A stretch of 64,000 nt of DNA from Euwallacea fornicatus (GCF_040115645.1 NC_089572.1:620001-684000), one strand, 5' to 3'. Counted from the stretch's first letter, positions 23,218 through 34,545 are shown. Notes: generated by a model from the sequence alone, not told the origin. Translations and numbers: made by a program.

Positions 23218-24090
23218 AGTTTAGACGCGGTCGTACGACCAGTTTAACCACTGCCAAGACGAACTCCGCAGGGGTCAGCACGATGGCACTCCAGATCTGA
23301 CCACTCCAGATATTGTGGCGGAAATCCACAAAACTGTTCTGGAAGATCGTCGGCTAAAATTGCACAAGTTACCAGACGTGATAGGTGTATCGAAAAGTAC
23401 TGCACATCAATTTTGACCAAACAACTGGATGCGAGAAGGCTCGGGATATTTCAAGAGAGTTTTTGGCAAAGTTTTGCAGTAATAAAGCTGAATTTTTGCG
23501 TAGATTCATAACCATGTATGAAACACGAACCCATTATTTTACACCTGAGATGAAAGAGCAGTCAAAACAATAGACTCAAAGGAGAGAATCGGCTCCAAAG
23601 AAGGCGAAAACCTTTTCATCTGCCGGAAAAGTAATGGCGTCAGTTTTTTGTAATGCAGATTTTTATTACTGACCGTCTCCGTAAAGATGACACACTAAAC
23701 GGAGAATATTATACAAATTTATTGCAGCGTTTGAGCGAAGGAATTAGGAAAAACCGACATCATTTAACAAAAAAGAAAGTTTTTCTTCGTCAAGACAACG
23801 CACCAGTCCACGCTTTCAGCATCACGGTGGCCAAAATCAATTAACTTGGATTCCAGCTTTCTCCTCGCACACCGTATTCACCAGATTTAGCCTCCTCAGA
23901 TTACTTTCTGATTTTAATTTTGAAAAAATGGGTCGGTGGAAAGAGATTTGCCCATAATGAAGTGAAGTCCGACGTTGATGACTATTTCCAAACATTCGAA
24001 CCTTCTTACTATAAACAGGGCAGAGAAGCCATAAAACATGGCTGGGAAAAGTGTGTCAATCTGAAAGACTATGTTAAAAAATTATGTAAT
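23218..24090 (+). pseudogene. Mariner-like transposase pseudogene
   Basis: Pieces in order on the plus strand: RRGRTTS (end of the first helix-turn-helix domain), TTPDIVAEIHKTVLEDRRLK, GVSKSTAH (second helix-turn-helix), then a region of many frameshifts, DTLNGEYYTNLLQRLSEGIR, KKVFLRQDNAPVHA (second catalytic Asp), SPDLASSDYF (third Asp) and HNEVKSDVDDYF to the C-terminus. The block carrying the first catalytic acid is badly damaged. Both terminal repeats are missing: the left side meets a solo arm and the right side is interrupted by the Tc1-like element at 24094. Confidence 0.8.
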
Positions 24091-24093
24091 ATA

Positions 24094-25262
24094 CAGTAGC
24101 GGTCAAAAGTAGAGAAACAAATAAGTTAAATCGAAACTATAGCGTTGTTTATTAATATTTTGTTGCAAATCCTCTATTACTTAAAACAGCACTACATCTT
24201 CTTCTCATGAAATCCAATAATTTATTTATTGTTTCTGGCTCAATAGAGTGCCAAACGTTTTCAACCGCTATGAACAGTTCTTCCCTGTTGTTGAATTTGG
24301 CTGGATGTTCCTCTCGTATTTTCCTATCTGCCATGTCCCAAAGATTTTCTATAGGGTTCAGATCGGGACTCTGAGGTGGCCACTTCATAACGTTTACGTT
24401 ATTTGTTAAAAAAAAATGTTTAATTATTTTTGCGGTATGCTGTGGATCATTGTCAAGTTGAAAGATCCATCTTAGTGACATGTTGTTCTCGGCATATGGA
24501 AACATCACCTCTCTAATGGTCTCTAGATAACGGAATCGATCCGTTATGCCTTCTATTTTTGACGATCGGTCCCATTCCAAACCCGGAAAATGACTCCCAC
24601 ACCATCAATCCGCCTATCCCAAACTTAACTGTGCCTTTGGGGTACTTTGGGTTATATCTTTCATTAACAATCATTTAAATAAATTAAACTTACTTTCATC
24701 GGAAAAGAGTACCGTTTTCCACTTATCAGTCGACTAGTTCAAGTGTTCCCTTGCAAACTGTAATCGGGCTGCTCGATTTTTTGCTGATATAAAGGGCTTT
24801 TTCGCTGGTCTTCGTCCAAAAAGATTCTTCTCTCTAAGACGACGTTGAATAGTGCTAGTTGACACCCACAAGTTCCCTATTTTCATTGCAGACATCAACG
24901 GCTGTTTTGTTGGGATTTTCTGTCGAAGCTGCAACTATCCTCCGATCGTCGGCTCTTGTTGTTTTTCGAGGTCTCCCAGATTTAGGAGGACTCATAACAG
25001 TTCTTCTTATGTTAAACGACAGTATTGTTTTATTGACAACACATCGATTTAAATTTAACTGACGCGCTATATGCGATTGCTTCATTCCAGATTGATATTT
25101 GGAAATGATTAAATTTTTCACATCCACAGACAAATGTCTTCCTCGAGGCATATCTGAAGATCTTGATGGAAGATGAATTTTTTTTGCAACTAAGGTCACA
25201 CACTTTATAAATGATAATAAGGCAAATATTCAAGAATGTTTCTATACTTTTGACCGCTACTG
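24094..25262 (-). mobile_element. Tc1-like transposon, second family
   Basis: A 1.17-kb element flanked by TA, with terminal inverted repeats CAGTAGCGGTCAAAAGTA(T/G)AG of about 25 bp. It inserted right behind the C-terminal codons of the mariner relic, so it is younger than that relic. It encodes one broken transposase on the minus strand. No second copy is present in the window. Confidence 0.93.
24152..25151 (-). pseudogene. Tc1-like transposase (DD34E), frameshifted
   Basis: I chose the start MPRGRHLSVDVKNLIISKYQ (25151) because it opens the first helix-turn-helix; an upstream Met in frame adds only 16 unrelated residues. SGRPRKTTRADDRRIVAAS is the linker. A frameshift near 24860-24930 moves to the frame with STIQRRLREKNLFGRRPAKK and FAREHLN. 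Then come a stop, LFSDESKFNLF (first catalytic Asp), further breaks, and finally FQLDNDPQHTA (second Asp; ND where the family has NA) and WPPQSPDLNPIENLW (Glu), spacing 34. The C-terminus ends at 24152. At least three disruptions make it inactive. Confidence 0.9.
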
Positions 25263-25878
25263 TATATGAAGGATCCGTTTGTCAGATCGCTGCAATCCGC
25301 TTTGTGTACATAATTAATAGGTATAATTGTTGCTGTTTGACCAAACCGAGCCGCCAACAGGACATAAGTTGTCAACTAGCTAGTATAATATAGGCTAAGT
25401 TAGAGGAATGAAAGGGAATAGAGAGTGAGGTGCCCTGATGTACGCCCATGTGTATGGTCACTGAGTTCATGTGGTTCGCCGCATTACTGGAATTTCCCCA
25501 GTAATTATCCTTAGTTGAGTGCCGCATGAAGCAAAAGAAAGTCGAGGCTCTCTTTGTCAGAACCAAGAAAGAGGATCGAAGGACAGTCGACAACAGTTCT
25601 GACAAAGGACGGTTATTGATGTCCAGACGAAGCTGGCCACATGGCAAATGGGCAATAGGCCTCTGGTCAGGGTACGACGCTGTTTTTGTTGCCCCGGGAA
25701 TTAGTACTTAAGATATTCTAGAAACTGGGATCGTTCTCTTTTTGATCCGAGGTGACGAAGGGGCGGAGTGTCGTCAAGGAACGCGAGTGCCTTCTTAGTT
25801 AAGTTATCAAGTAAGTCCCTAATTGAACCATTCATCAGTAAAATCCTACAGAATAGAAAGAAAAAGCCTACATATATA
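25263..25878. other. No gene; faint LTR-like promoter region
   Basis: Slightly G+C-richer than the surroundings. AGTACTTAAGATATTCTAGA near 25704 resembles AGTATTTAAGATTTTCCCGA near 49420, both followed by a GGGA(T/A) stretch. This may be two old copies of one LTR or repeat, but no primer-binding site or coding region is visible. Confidence 0.3.
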
Positions 25879-27524
25879 CAGGGTGGGGCACCAAGAGCGC
25901 CTCGGGGTATTACGTCCTTATTAATAATTTGATCGAAAATTGTTTTTAGAAGTGTATGTAGGACATTACAAGGTACATTTTAAAAATATTTTCATTTATA
26001 CAGGGTGTATATAAAAAAAGATACATCTCAAATATATATATTTTTTTAATGGGACACCCTATATTTTATTGCATATTTAGAATTATAAGAAGAAAATAGT
26101 ACAAGTTTTTACAACACATATTGGGACTAAAAAAATCGCTTCTCGAGAAATTTTAGAAAATATAAAAATGCAAGAGTTAAGAAAAATTGTTTTTGCTAGG
26201 TGAAATGAGTTACTTGATTATTATTTTTTTACTATTACTTCTTAAGTACAAATTAATCTTCAAACTAGAATGAATTATTTACTAAACTGATATACAGGGT
26301 AAGCAAAAAGATTGGTCAAATTTTACTCCCTTATAATTTAGCATAACTTTCTTATTTCAAATGGAATATATACATTTTTATGTATTACTTAGAATCACTA
26401 GTTAATTCCCTTTCAATCGATACTATATACCGTTTTCCCACAATACGAAATTTTATTTAATTTTCAAAAATAACATTAAATAATACAGCTGGGTTTAAGT
26501 AAAAGGACAGTCGGAAGGATTGCAAAAAGTTTCAAATTTCATCCTTATCATATACAGTTACATCAAGAATTATATGAAACTGATTATCAAGCACGAATTG
26601 ACTTTTTTCATTTTGTTTTGGAAAATTGTGCACAAAATGACAGTTTTTTGATTTGCCTTCTATTTTCGGATGAGTCGACTTTTCATAACAATGACTTAGC
26701 AAATAGGCATAATTTCCATTATTATGCTGATGAAAAACCATTAGTTTTCCGCACAGTCGATCGACAGCATAGATGATCCCTTAATGTGTGGGGTGGAATT
26801 TTAAATACTTCCGTTATAGAACCTTACTTTTTTGAAGACAATTTAACTGGACAAGTGTTCAAAGACTTTATTGAAAATAGACTTGTAGAATTATTGGAAG
26901 AAATACATATAATATATAAATATATTTAATGTTATTATTGAAAATTAAATAAAATTTCATATTATGGGAAAACGGTAAGAGATAGGTATAGAACACTATA
27001 GTATCGATTGAAAGGGAATTAATCAGTGATTCTAAGTAATACATAAAAATATATATATTACATTTGAAATAAGAAAATTATGCTAAATTATAAGGGAGTA
27101 AAATTTGACCAATCTTTTTGCTTACCCTGTATATCAGTTTAGTAAATAATTCATTCTGGTTGGAAGATTAGTTTGTACTTAAGAAATAATAATAAAAAAA
27201 TAATAGCCAAGTAACTCAATTTTTCTCAACTCTTGCATTATTATATTTTCTAAAATTTCTCGAGAAGCAATTGTTTTAGACCCAATGTGTGTTATAAAAG
27301 CTTGTGCTATTTCCTTCTTATAATTCCAAATATGTAATAAAATATAGGGTGTCCCATTAAAAAAATATATATGTTTGAGATGTATCTTTTTTTATATACA
27401 CCCTGTATAAATGAAAATATTTTTAAAATGTACCTTGTAATGTCCTACATACACCTCTAAAAACAATTTTCGATCAAATTATTAATAAGGACGTAATACC
27501 CCGAGGCGCTCTTGGTGCCCCATC

Positions 27525-27527
<3 letters not shown>
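25879..27527. mobile_element. Palindromic DNA transposon B
   Basis: Arms of about 600 bp (25879-26482 and 26926-27527) are nearly identical inverted copies. The outer tips are CAGGGTGGGGCACC and GGTGCCCCATCCTG, with TA-rich flanks. Inside each arm are further mirrored motifs: CAGGGTGTAT (26001, 122 bp in), an inverted GACACCCTATATTTT near 26050, and CAGGGTAAGCAAAAAGA near 26294. The spacer of about 440 bp holds the middle of a transposase. Because every inner motif occurs in both arms at matching positions, the layout is best explained by inverted duplication of one complex end, not by repeated insertion at the exact centre. Confidence 0.9.
26484..26929 (+). pseudogene. Transposase central fragment
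   Basis: One plus-strand frame reads GLSKRTVGRIAKSFKFHPYH, a YETDYQARIDFF segment, LLFSDESTFHNN (first catalytic Asp), LNVWGGILN and FFEDNLTGQVFKDFIENRLV. This is the middle part of the HDGAPPHF-type transposase: the end of the second helix-turn-helix through the region before the second catalytic Asp. A single TGA interrupts it near 26774, probably from CGA. The N-terminal domain and the part with the second and third acids are missing, replaced by the arms. Not functional. Confidence 0.85.

Positions 27528-27557
<30 letters not shown>
27528..27557. repeat. (TA)n tract between two transposons
   Basis: An uninterrupted run of TA dinucleotides joins the right end of element B (CATCCTG) to the left end of element C (CAGGGTTATTC). 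Elements of this superfamily insert at TA, so the run is either an expanded target site or a microsatellite that attracted both. Confidence 0.9.
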
Positions 27558-27560
<3 letters not shown>

Positions 27561-28582
27561 GGTTATTCACGCTATATGGCTCGGAATATTGTGGCCAAAA
27601 TACGAGGTTTTCTAAAAATTTTTCTTTTGGGTTATATGGGGATCTATTATGGCTACTTTTTAAAATTATTTTCATATTATACAGGGTGTCCCAAAAGTGC
27701 TAAAAGTATCAAAGTTGTGTTTTTTTAAACGGAACCCCTTGTATATTGTTGCATTTTTGGATTCTCCGATCAAAATAAATGTGTGTTTTAATAAGGTTTA
27801 CAATACCTAGCACTTACGGTTTTTGAAATAATTTAAATTTTGTAAAAATTTAGCCTAATTTTCATGTTTTAACCACTTAAGCAGTATTTAAGTTATGTAA
27901 GCGTAATTTACAGTGTAATGTAATAATGGATCATACTTTCTATCCCAATCATGAAAAACTTGCCAGCTTATACAGGGTGTGCAAAAATTAAAACTATTCA
28001 AATGAGGACTTTAAGTGGCTATAACTGGATTAATTTAAATGCAATGCCATATTTTTTAACTTACCAGGATATGTAGTTTTTAAATACCCATCGAATGGTA
28101 CTAGGATGTCCATAGCTAAGTCTTCGCGTTTTTGCAGAATGCACTAAATAATGGCTCCTTGCGCCATTTGGCGTCTTTTAGTTCAAAGTTCCAATGTATC
28201 TAGTTGCCTATGATATTTCAAAATATCAGATAGTTAATTTAGTTTATTTTTTAGTTTAGTCTGCAAAGGTACTTTTTTTCTAGAGTGTGTAATGTACCCT
28301 CAGGCTACGCCTATGCCTATGCAATCCGTCCGATCATGTCCGTGATGACCATATGTTGGGAACCCATTTTCTTCCTGTAAGGGTTGCCCTGCATAAAGGA
28401 ACTTTCACTCTTTTATCCTTATCAAGACAAAGGTCTAAATTCATCCATATTTGGTCAAAATCTTTACAGCTGCAATTCCCCGTAAATTCTCAATTTTTGC
28501 CTTTGTCTCAAGATACGGTTTAAGGATTTAAAAAGTTACCAACTGTGGATTGACCCTGTTAATGGGTACCGATCCCCTGATT

Positions 28583-28706
28583 GGGTATTTAAGCTACCCC
28601 GAATCCCATAAACTCTCTATTACTCTAAAAATCCTCTCTAATGTCAAGATCATTTTAGTTTTTACCGATTAAGGCGTGTGTGTTATAACGAGTGCAAATA
28701 GTCAAA
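28583..28706 (+). promoter_or_regulatory. Possible promoter of the transposase remnant
   Basis: GGGTATTTAAGC (about 28583-28594) resembles a TATA box about 115 bp before the transposase start codon at 28707, with an AACTCTCTATTACTCT stretch about 30 bp downstream. Position suggests the transposon's own promoter. Evidence is motif and spacing only. Confidence 0.3.
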
Positions 28707-28998
28707 ATGAAGATTTATCCAAAAGAAGAGCGTATTGACATGATTTTTATTCTTGGAGAATGTCATAAGAATTGTTTATTGGCTTCTCGAGTTTATGCTC
28801 AAAGATTTCCCGAAAGAAAACATCCTAAGCCAGCCGTTTTTGAGAGATTATTGCACCAGTTTCACGAGACAGGAAGTGTCAGTTATAAAAAACCGATTGC
28901 AAGAAACTCCGCAAATGTTGTCCAGAATTAGCGGTGGTTTTGAAAAAAGAATTTGTAAGTGTTTGGAAATGGACGGTCGACATTTCGAACATCTGTAA
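28707..28998 (+). pseudogene. Transposase N-terminus joined to its C-terminal tail
   Basis: From ATG 28707: MKIYPKEERIDMIFILGECH, YAQRFPERKHPKP, then FHETGSVSYKK. This is the first helix-turn-helix of the HDGAPPHF family. Homology then jumps, with a frame change near 28920, to KCLEMDGRHFEHL and a stop at 28998, which is the C-terminal tail. So about 250 residues, including all three catalytic acids, have been removed by an internal deletion. What remains could at most bind DNA through about 60 residues. This is the classic structure of an internally deleted, non-autonomous derivative. Confidence 0.85.
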
Positions 28999-29678
28999 TA
29001 AATATTTTGTTTCCGTTTTATGTTATACTTGATATGTGATTTAGAACTTTGAACTAAAAGACGCCAAATGGCGCAAGGAGCCATTATTTAGTGCATTCTG
29101 CAAAAACGCGAAGACTTAGCTATGGACATCCTAGTACCATTCGATGGGTATTTAAAAACTACATATCCTGGTAAGTTAAAAAATATGGCATTGCATTTAA
29201 ATTAATCCAGTTATAGCCACTTAAAGTCCTCATTTGAATAGTTTTAATTTTTGCACACCCTGTATAAGCTGGCAAGTTTTTCATGATTGGGATAGAAAGT
29301 ATGATCCATTATTACACTACACTGTAAATTACGCTTACATAACTTAAATACTGCTTAAGTGGTTAAAACATGAAAATTAGGCCAAATTTTTACAAAATTT
29401 AAATTATTTCAAAAACCGTAAGTCTCTAGGTATTGTAAACCTTATTAAAACACACATTTATTTTGATCGGAGAATCCAAAAATGCAACAATATACAAGGG
29501 GTTCCGTTTAAAAAAACACAACTTTGATACTTTTAGCACTTTTGGGACACCCTGTATAATATGAAAATAATTTTAAAAAGTAGCCATAATAGATCCCCAT
29601 ATAACCCAAAAGAAAAATTTTTAGAAAACCTCGTATTTTGGCCACAATATTCCGAGCCGTATAGCGTGAATAACCCTG

Positions 29679-31246
29679 TATATTTTCGTTAAGTGTTAAG
29701 CCGGATACTTCTGGAACTATTCTCGTATTACTATATTTCACCTCACAGCTCAAATTAATTTCGTTGCGGCTAGAACGTCACTGATTAATAAACAAGATTC
29801 CTCGCTCATGTCGTGCGTTATTTAAGAGATTTGTTTACGAAATTCTGGGTACATTCACCACTTCGATTGCTAAGAAAAAAGCAAGCGAGGTCGGGTCCGG
29901 GCCTTGCTCAAGGCGGATGTGAAATCTTGAACCTACCGAAAATGTTTCGTGCGGTACCACGTACCTCTGCTCTAATTAATTACCTAATTAATTATCTCGT
30001 CACAAGTAGCAGATGCATAGATTCACCCGGTGCTCCCCATTACTCTCCTCCATGGAAATTACTACGGCAATAATTTACTGGAGAGCTGTATAGTTTCTTA
30101 GATGTGCGGCTTCAGCTATATATTGTTTTAGTAAATTACTTTCGGCGTTTCCCCATTCAACTCGACTCGCACACTAAAGACTGTTTCGTAATATATAGCC
30201 GTCTAAAATCAATTTAGTGTTGCGGCGAACTTTCATCTTTCAGTAATTATTTCAGGTCTTCCGCGATCTTGAACGCTTAAAATTGGATCATTCCACCTTT
30301 GAGATTGAAGGAGGAACGAGGCACATGCAGAAATATTGGAAACTAATGGACGGTTACGAGTGTATGAATGGCAATATAGTCATGGCTTTTTTTTTGAAGC
30401 TTCGAAAAGTGTTGTAAAATTTACTTATTTCGTAAAGGGAAAAGCTTATTCCAGGCTAATTCATAGACGATGTAATGAAGAGAGAACTGCCATGAAGAGA
30501 CGGAAATGAAATTTTTGCATGTGGTGTAAATAGCGTATTGCATATCTAGTAGGAAAACAAGTATATTTGGGGCCGAAAGCATGAGAAGCCGAGAATATGG
30601 TGTTCCGACGAGCTGCATATCCAGTTTTTTTTTTACATATTGGATATGGGGTTTAGAAAATAATCACACACAAGATACTTCTATGCTGCTTTTATTTATT
30701 GCAGTCAGAAGGCACGCCCGTGTTGTCGCTATCAAAGTTCCTCAAGAACTAACTATCCAAAGGATTTTTAAGTTTCCATTCTTTTACAATTAGGGACCTC
30801 TACTTTAGGCACCCTCTGATTTATCACCACGGCCATGTGTTTCTTTTTACACTTCTTTCTGGACAATGCAGGTAGAGTCATAAATTTAATAAACTAGACT
30901 CTTCAAAGAAGTAAAATATTAGAGGACATGAAACTATTGAATTTTGGACAAGTTTGATTTTTACCAGAAATCCAACATTACAATTATACAATATACGCCA
31001 TTGGGGAATATTTCCCTGGCTTATCATTAACCCTGGATGCAGATTAACGGACCTTCGCGGCCGGTTAACGCCTGTACATAGCCGAAACATTATTTTTGTA
31101 ATTCCAAAACAGGCTAAAAAGTTGTCACTTCTATAGAAATTGGACAAAACCAACGTTTCCTTCTACAAGGTGTCCTATGACGGGAAGAACATATTTTAAC
31201 ACGGAGGTACCTGAAACTTTTTAGAGGTAGACCCGCATGTGAATAT
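29679..31246. other. No gene; one terminus-like motif
   Basis: AT-rich DNA without recognisable coding sequence. ACAAGGTGTCCTATGACGGG near 31164 looks like a mutated hairpin-element end, but no partner is seen. Confidence 0.35.
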
Positions 31247-31625
31247 ACAGAGTGATTGATTGCGAATGAAACATGGCGAAATTCGACATAGGTGACAGCA
31301 AAATATGACTATTAAATCCATCAAATCTTGTATCTATGTTGCGCGTTTCGGAATTACAAAGCGTTAAAGGTTGAAATTTCATTTTAAAGTTCCTTAATAC
31401 CTTTTTGTGTTTTTACAGAATCAACTCCCGACTTAGTACACTTAGGCTTTTTAAGATACCAATTAAGGACTTTGATCTCATTTTTATGTAGCTCCTACAG
31501 AGCTCTACTTACAAACTACCGCTTCGGTATATTTGGTCATAATTTTTTATCAGTGCAACTCAAATCATAATCTACTGTATTTCACCTTTTCACATCCTCA
31601 AAAACGATGGAGGCTGCAAGCGCGC
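31247..31625 (+). repeat. Solo arm related to element Q
   Basis: Begins ACAGAGTGATTGATTGCG and runs parallel to the left arm of element Q (37181-37640): shared blocks include TATCTATGTTGCGCGTTTCG / TATCAATGTTGCGTGCATC, a TTCATTTTAAAGTTCCTTAA block and AGGACTTTGATCTCATTTTT. ATTACAAAGCG 109 bp inside the end occupies the place of the second terminal-like motif seen in other elements. No opposite arm is found, so it is a deletion remnant. Confidence 0.65.
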
Positions 31626-32480
31626 CAACACATCAGAGCGGAAAGCGATAGTCCCGCTTGACTGCTCATAGGAAAACCATCAACAACGGCGACCCGAAAG
31701 AGCGATCGAGATTTTGAGCACAGGCTCGAAATTTTCTGAAAACACACGAGGATTTTTTAGTGGATGAAAACCCCACACAGGCTGGTAGTATGGACCCCAG
31801 TACCGTCTTACCTCCAAGATTTTTTACCCCGGGGTCTTGTTATATACCATCTTATCCTCAAATCCAGTATCTGTCATATAACTTATTATCCCAGAAGACA
31901 TGAACCTTTCCCAATAATATGGGGTTATCATGGGAATAATTTAGAGCAATTGGACTATCACCAGACTGCCCTTTCATCTAGACATGAACAATTAATTGCG
32001 ACCAAAGTCTCAAGTCTTCGTGTGTCTGCCCTTAGCAGTGTAATTTAGATAAATTATCCTACACGCATGTAAGTAAGTTTCAGCCCCAAAATAGATGATT
32101 ATGATTTTTTCCTCAGACAGAGTGCATAGCGCTAGAAGCTCTTAAATTCCTTCAAACAAATAGTCCAGAGTAAAAGTATAGAAGGTTAATAAGAAAATAA
32201 AGAGTTGTTAGTGAGTTAGCAAGTCGTCTCAATCCTGGCATATCTACATCGTGGTGCCGACCACGTATAAAATACCGGCTGGTGCCACAAGAGTCGCCCC
32301 CCCCCCTCCCATCCCAAAAAAAAAGCTCTAAAATTTGAACAATGTTTTTCCATATCGATGGATCGGCTGTGGAAGTGAATTTCCATGGCCCGCGAGAAGT
32401 TCAAACCTTAACCTATTAGATTTCTCAATAAGGTCAAAAGTCATATTAACGCTTTTTATTGTTGACTAGCCACGAATATA
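31626..32480. other. No gene recognised
   Basis: Contains an open frame of 94 codons (31764-32048, plus) that matches no family I know, and a short run of C and A near 32300-32325. No motif supports function. Confidence 0.35.
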
Positions 32481-32665
32481 CAGGGTCATTCACGGCGAGT
32501 GTCCTATTAAAAGTTTACGGAGTTCCAATATAACTAGAGATCTGAAATTTTGGATACTGATGTAATGGAGTTTGATCTGTTGAATTAAAATATTGGAATC
32601 GTTGCGACGTTGACAGATTTATGTGTAACTGACAACAACTTTGTTATTTTAAATGGCACACCCTG
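32481..32665 (+). repeat. Short element or solo arm with CAGGGT/ACCCTG ends
   Basis: Starts TATACAGGGTCATTCACG and ends TTTTAAATGGCACACCCTG followed by TATTTTATTAC. The TTTTAAA-GG-ACACCCTGTATTTTATT segment matches the inverted motif inside the arms of elements B, C and F, at about the same distance from the outer end. It is therefore better read as a single arm that lost its partner than as a complete 185-bp element. Confidence 0.6.
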
Positions 32666-33589
32666 TATTTTATTACAGTTTCGAATATCCCGGAAGATTT
32701 AAACGCCAGTTTATCTATCATATGCCATAGCTATGATGATCCAAAATAATACTAACAAATGTAAAACAATTAAAATTTAACCGCCTTTCTTTTAGGAAGC
32801 CAAAACATATGCTGAATGTCCCTAATAGTTCTTTTACTGTGGTACCCACGAGGGCGAACCCTGTGCGGGACGAGGGGCAGTGAGACCCGACACGAGCTAA
32901 AGAGAGCACTCCTGAGACGGGTGGTAGCACATGAAAGTGTTGTAATGTTCTGTGACAACAGTGTAAACCCTGAATTATTGAAGGGTTCTTAATGGACTTC
33001 CACTAAGAAGTCCTGTGTGTGACAACAGTGGCAAACAGGATCGAGTATGTTGTCGCCTAGACTCATTGTTTACTAATGATAACATACACTTTGTGTATAA
33101 CTGTGTGTTGATGGCCATAATTTGATATTATTGAAATCCTCTGCATTTGTCTGTTGATCAGGGTGTGGACACCGTTCCTTCAGATGTCGTGTCTGGTAAC
33201 TCGGAGGTGTTACATGCGGCCTGAATGACACGGATAGGTTGGGGATAACCAGCAAGGTAATCCCCTACTGTTTCCGTTGGGATTCTACCTGTTGGCTACA
33301 GGTGTGAGTCCGGGGAAGCTCGTACTTATTTCAGGGGGGCACTAGCTAGTTGTCGAAGACATTCGTATTTCTATACGTAAACGCTTGGAATTGTCGTGAG
33401 GTGTTAGGGCAAGGATATCTAACGTACCTAAGCTAGGTAGCTACGGTTAGAGTAGGGAACCACCTAACTCCCGGTGAGTACACCTTAATTCGTTCTGCCT
33501 TGCAGTGCAGTAATTGTGAATTATTCTTTTTATGTGTTACTCATACCTGACGGGATGCCATGCTGCCGTGGATGAAAATGCATTGCGAT
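32666..33589. other. G+C-richer stretch of unknown nature
   Basis: Notably richer in G+C than its neighbours. Contains TGTGACAACAGTG twice (near 32950 and 33020), and between these a hairpin TTCTTAATGGA / TCCACTAAGAA. Open frames are short (60-70 codons) and unmatched. It could be part of an LTR retrotransposon, a non-coding transcript or unique DNA; I cannot decide. Confidence 0.35.
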
Positions 33590-33988
33590 GACCCATAGTA
33601 AGACGAATTTCTACAAGACAACCGAACCTGACTAGGTGTCAAAAATTATGAACAAGAACCGAATTTTACACGAATAAAACTTCTTAGAGTAAGTAGTCGG
33701 CAAGAAGTGTTTTCTTTTTGGTTTAAGGAATGTACAATTGTCAGAAAAACGGAGGAACTACGCTTTTTTGCTTGCTAACTAAGTTAGAATCATAAATAAT
33801 TTCTTCTTAGTTCTTGTTGCCCTGACGAATACAGCAAAAACCTTTCCAACATGTAAGAAGTAAAACCTTTTAAAGGAAGCAAAAAATACGTAATGTATGT
33901 TTTCGACATAAGGAACTACTATTTAAAATAGTAAAAAAAGGAGTACGTCCCTTTTCATCTTGCGTGACTACCAAATTAGCATTATATA

Positions 33989-34545
33989 CAGGGTGTTTCC
34001 TAACTACATGTAAAAAATTTAAAGGCGTAATCCTCGACTGATTTTGAGTTAAAAATGTCTAATAAACATATGTCCGCAAATGCCTTGTTTCCAAGATACA
34101 GGGTGTTGCAATGTGACAAGAAAAAGAGATTTTATTTCCAAAATGACTCAGTTTGGGTGTTTGAATTTTACCATCAGCAAGGCCGTAAACAAAAACCATA
34201 TTGGCCATTTCTTGATTAGTGTAATTAGGCATTTGAAAAATTTTCAAAACTGAGGTATAATCTGATTTTTGGGACACAGAACTGAATTCTTTCACTTTAG
34301 AGAGTAAAACACCAAAATAACACTGACTATCTTGTTTATAGTAGTGGAAGTAGCAAAAAAAACTAACAATAAACAAGTTAGCAAATACCACCAAACCTTT
34401 AAAACCTTTTTCAACGTCTTTCAGTCAACACCCTGTATCTTGGAAACAAGGCATTTGCGGACATACGTTTATTAGACATTTTTGACTCAAAATCAGTCGA
34501 GGATTACGCCTTTAAATTTTTTACACGTAGTTAGGAAACACCCTG
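33989..34545. mobile_element. Palindromic element D, inserted in the satellite
   Basis: 557 bp, flanked by TA. Arms of about 120 bp: CAGGGTGTTTCCTAACTAC at the outer tip and a second CAGGGTGTTGCAATG 110 bp inside, both mirrored on the right (34429 inward and 34545 outward). It sits in the middle of one satellite monomer, whose two halves continue on either side, so it arrived after the array formed. The spacer contains only the first codons of a transposase, on the minus strand. Confidence 0.9.
34170..34232 (-). pseudogene. Transposase N-terminal stub
   Basis: The start codon at 34232 opens MPNYTNQEMANMVFVYGLAD, the first 20 residues of the MENYTNQELADMHLAYGLAD-type transposase also seen at 50599. 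Homology stops within a few residues and runs into unrelated codons. It is far too short to act. It shows which family element D came from. Confidence 0.8.

Larger units (their letters stand above)
27558..29678. mobile_element. Palindromic DNA transposon C
   Basis: Two arms of about 640 bp (to about 28193, and from about 29044) are near-identical inverted copies; the inner 180 bp appear identical and few differences are visible elsewhere. Tips are CAGGGTTATTCACGC and its complement. Mirrored inner motifs are CAGGGTGTCCCAAAAGTGC (27682, 124 bp in), an inverted CCCCTTGTAT near 27736, and CAGGGTGTGCAAAAATT near 27974. The 850-bp spacer carries fused N- and C-terminal remnants of a transposase plus about 500 bp of unrelated sequence. 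The high arm identity points to a recent origin or ongoing gene conversion between the arms. Confidence 0.92.
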
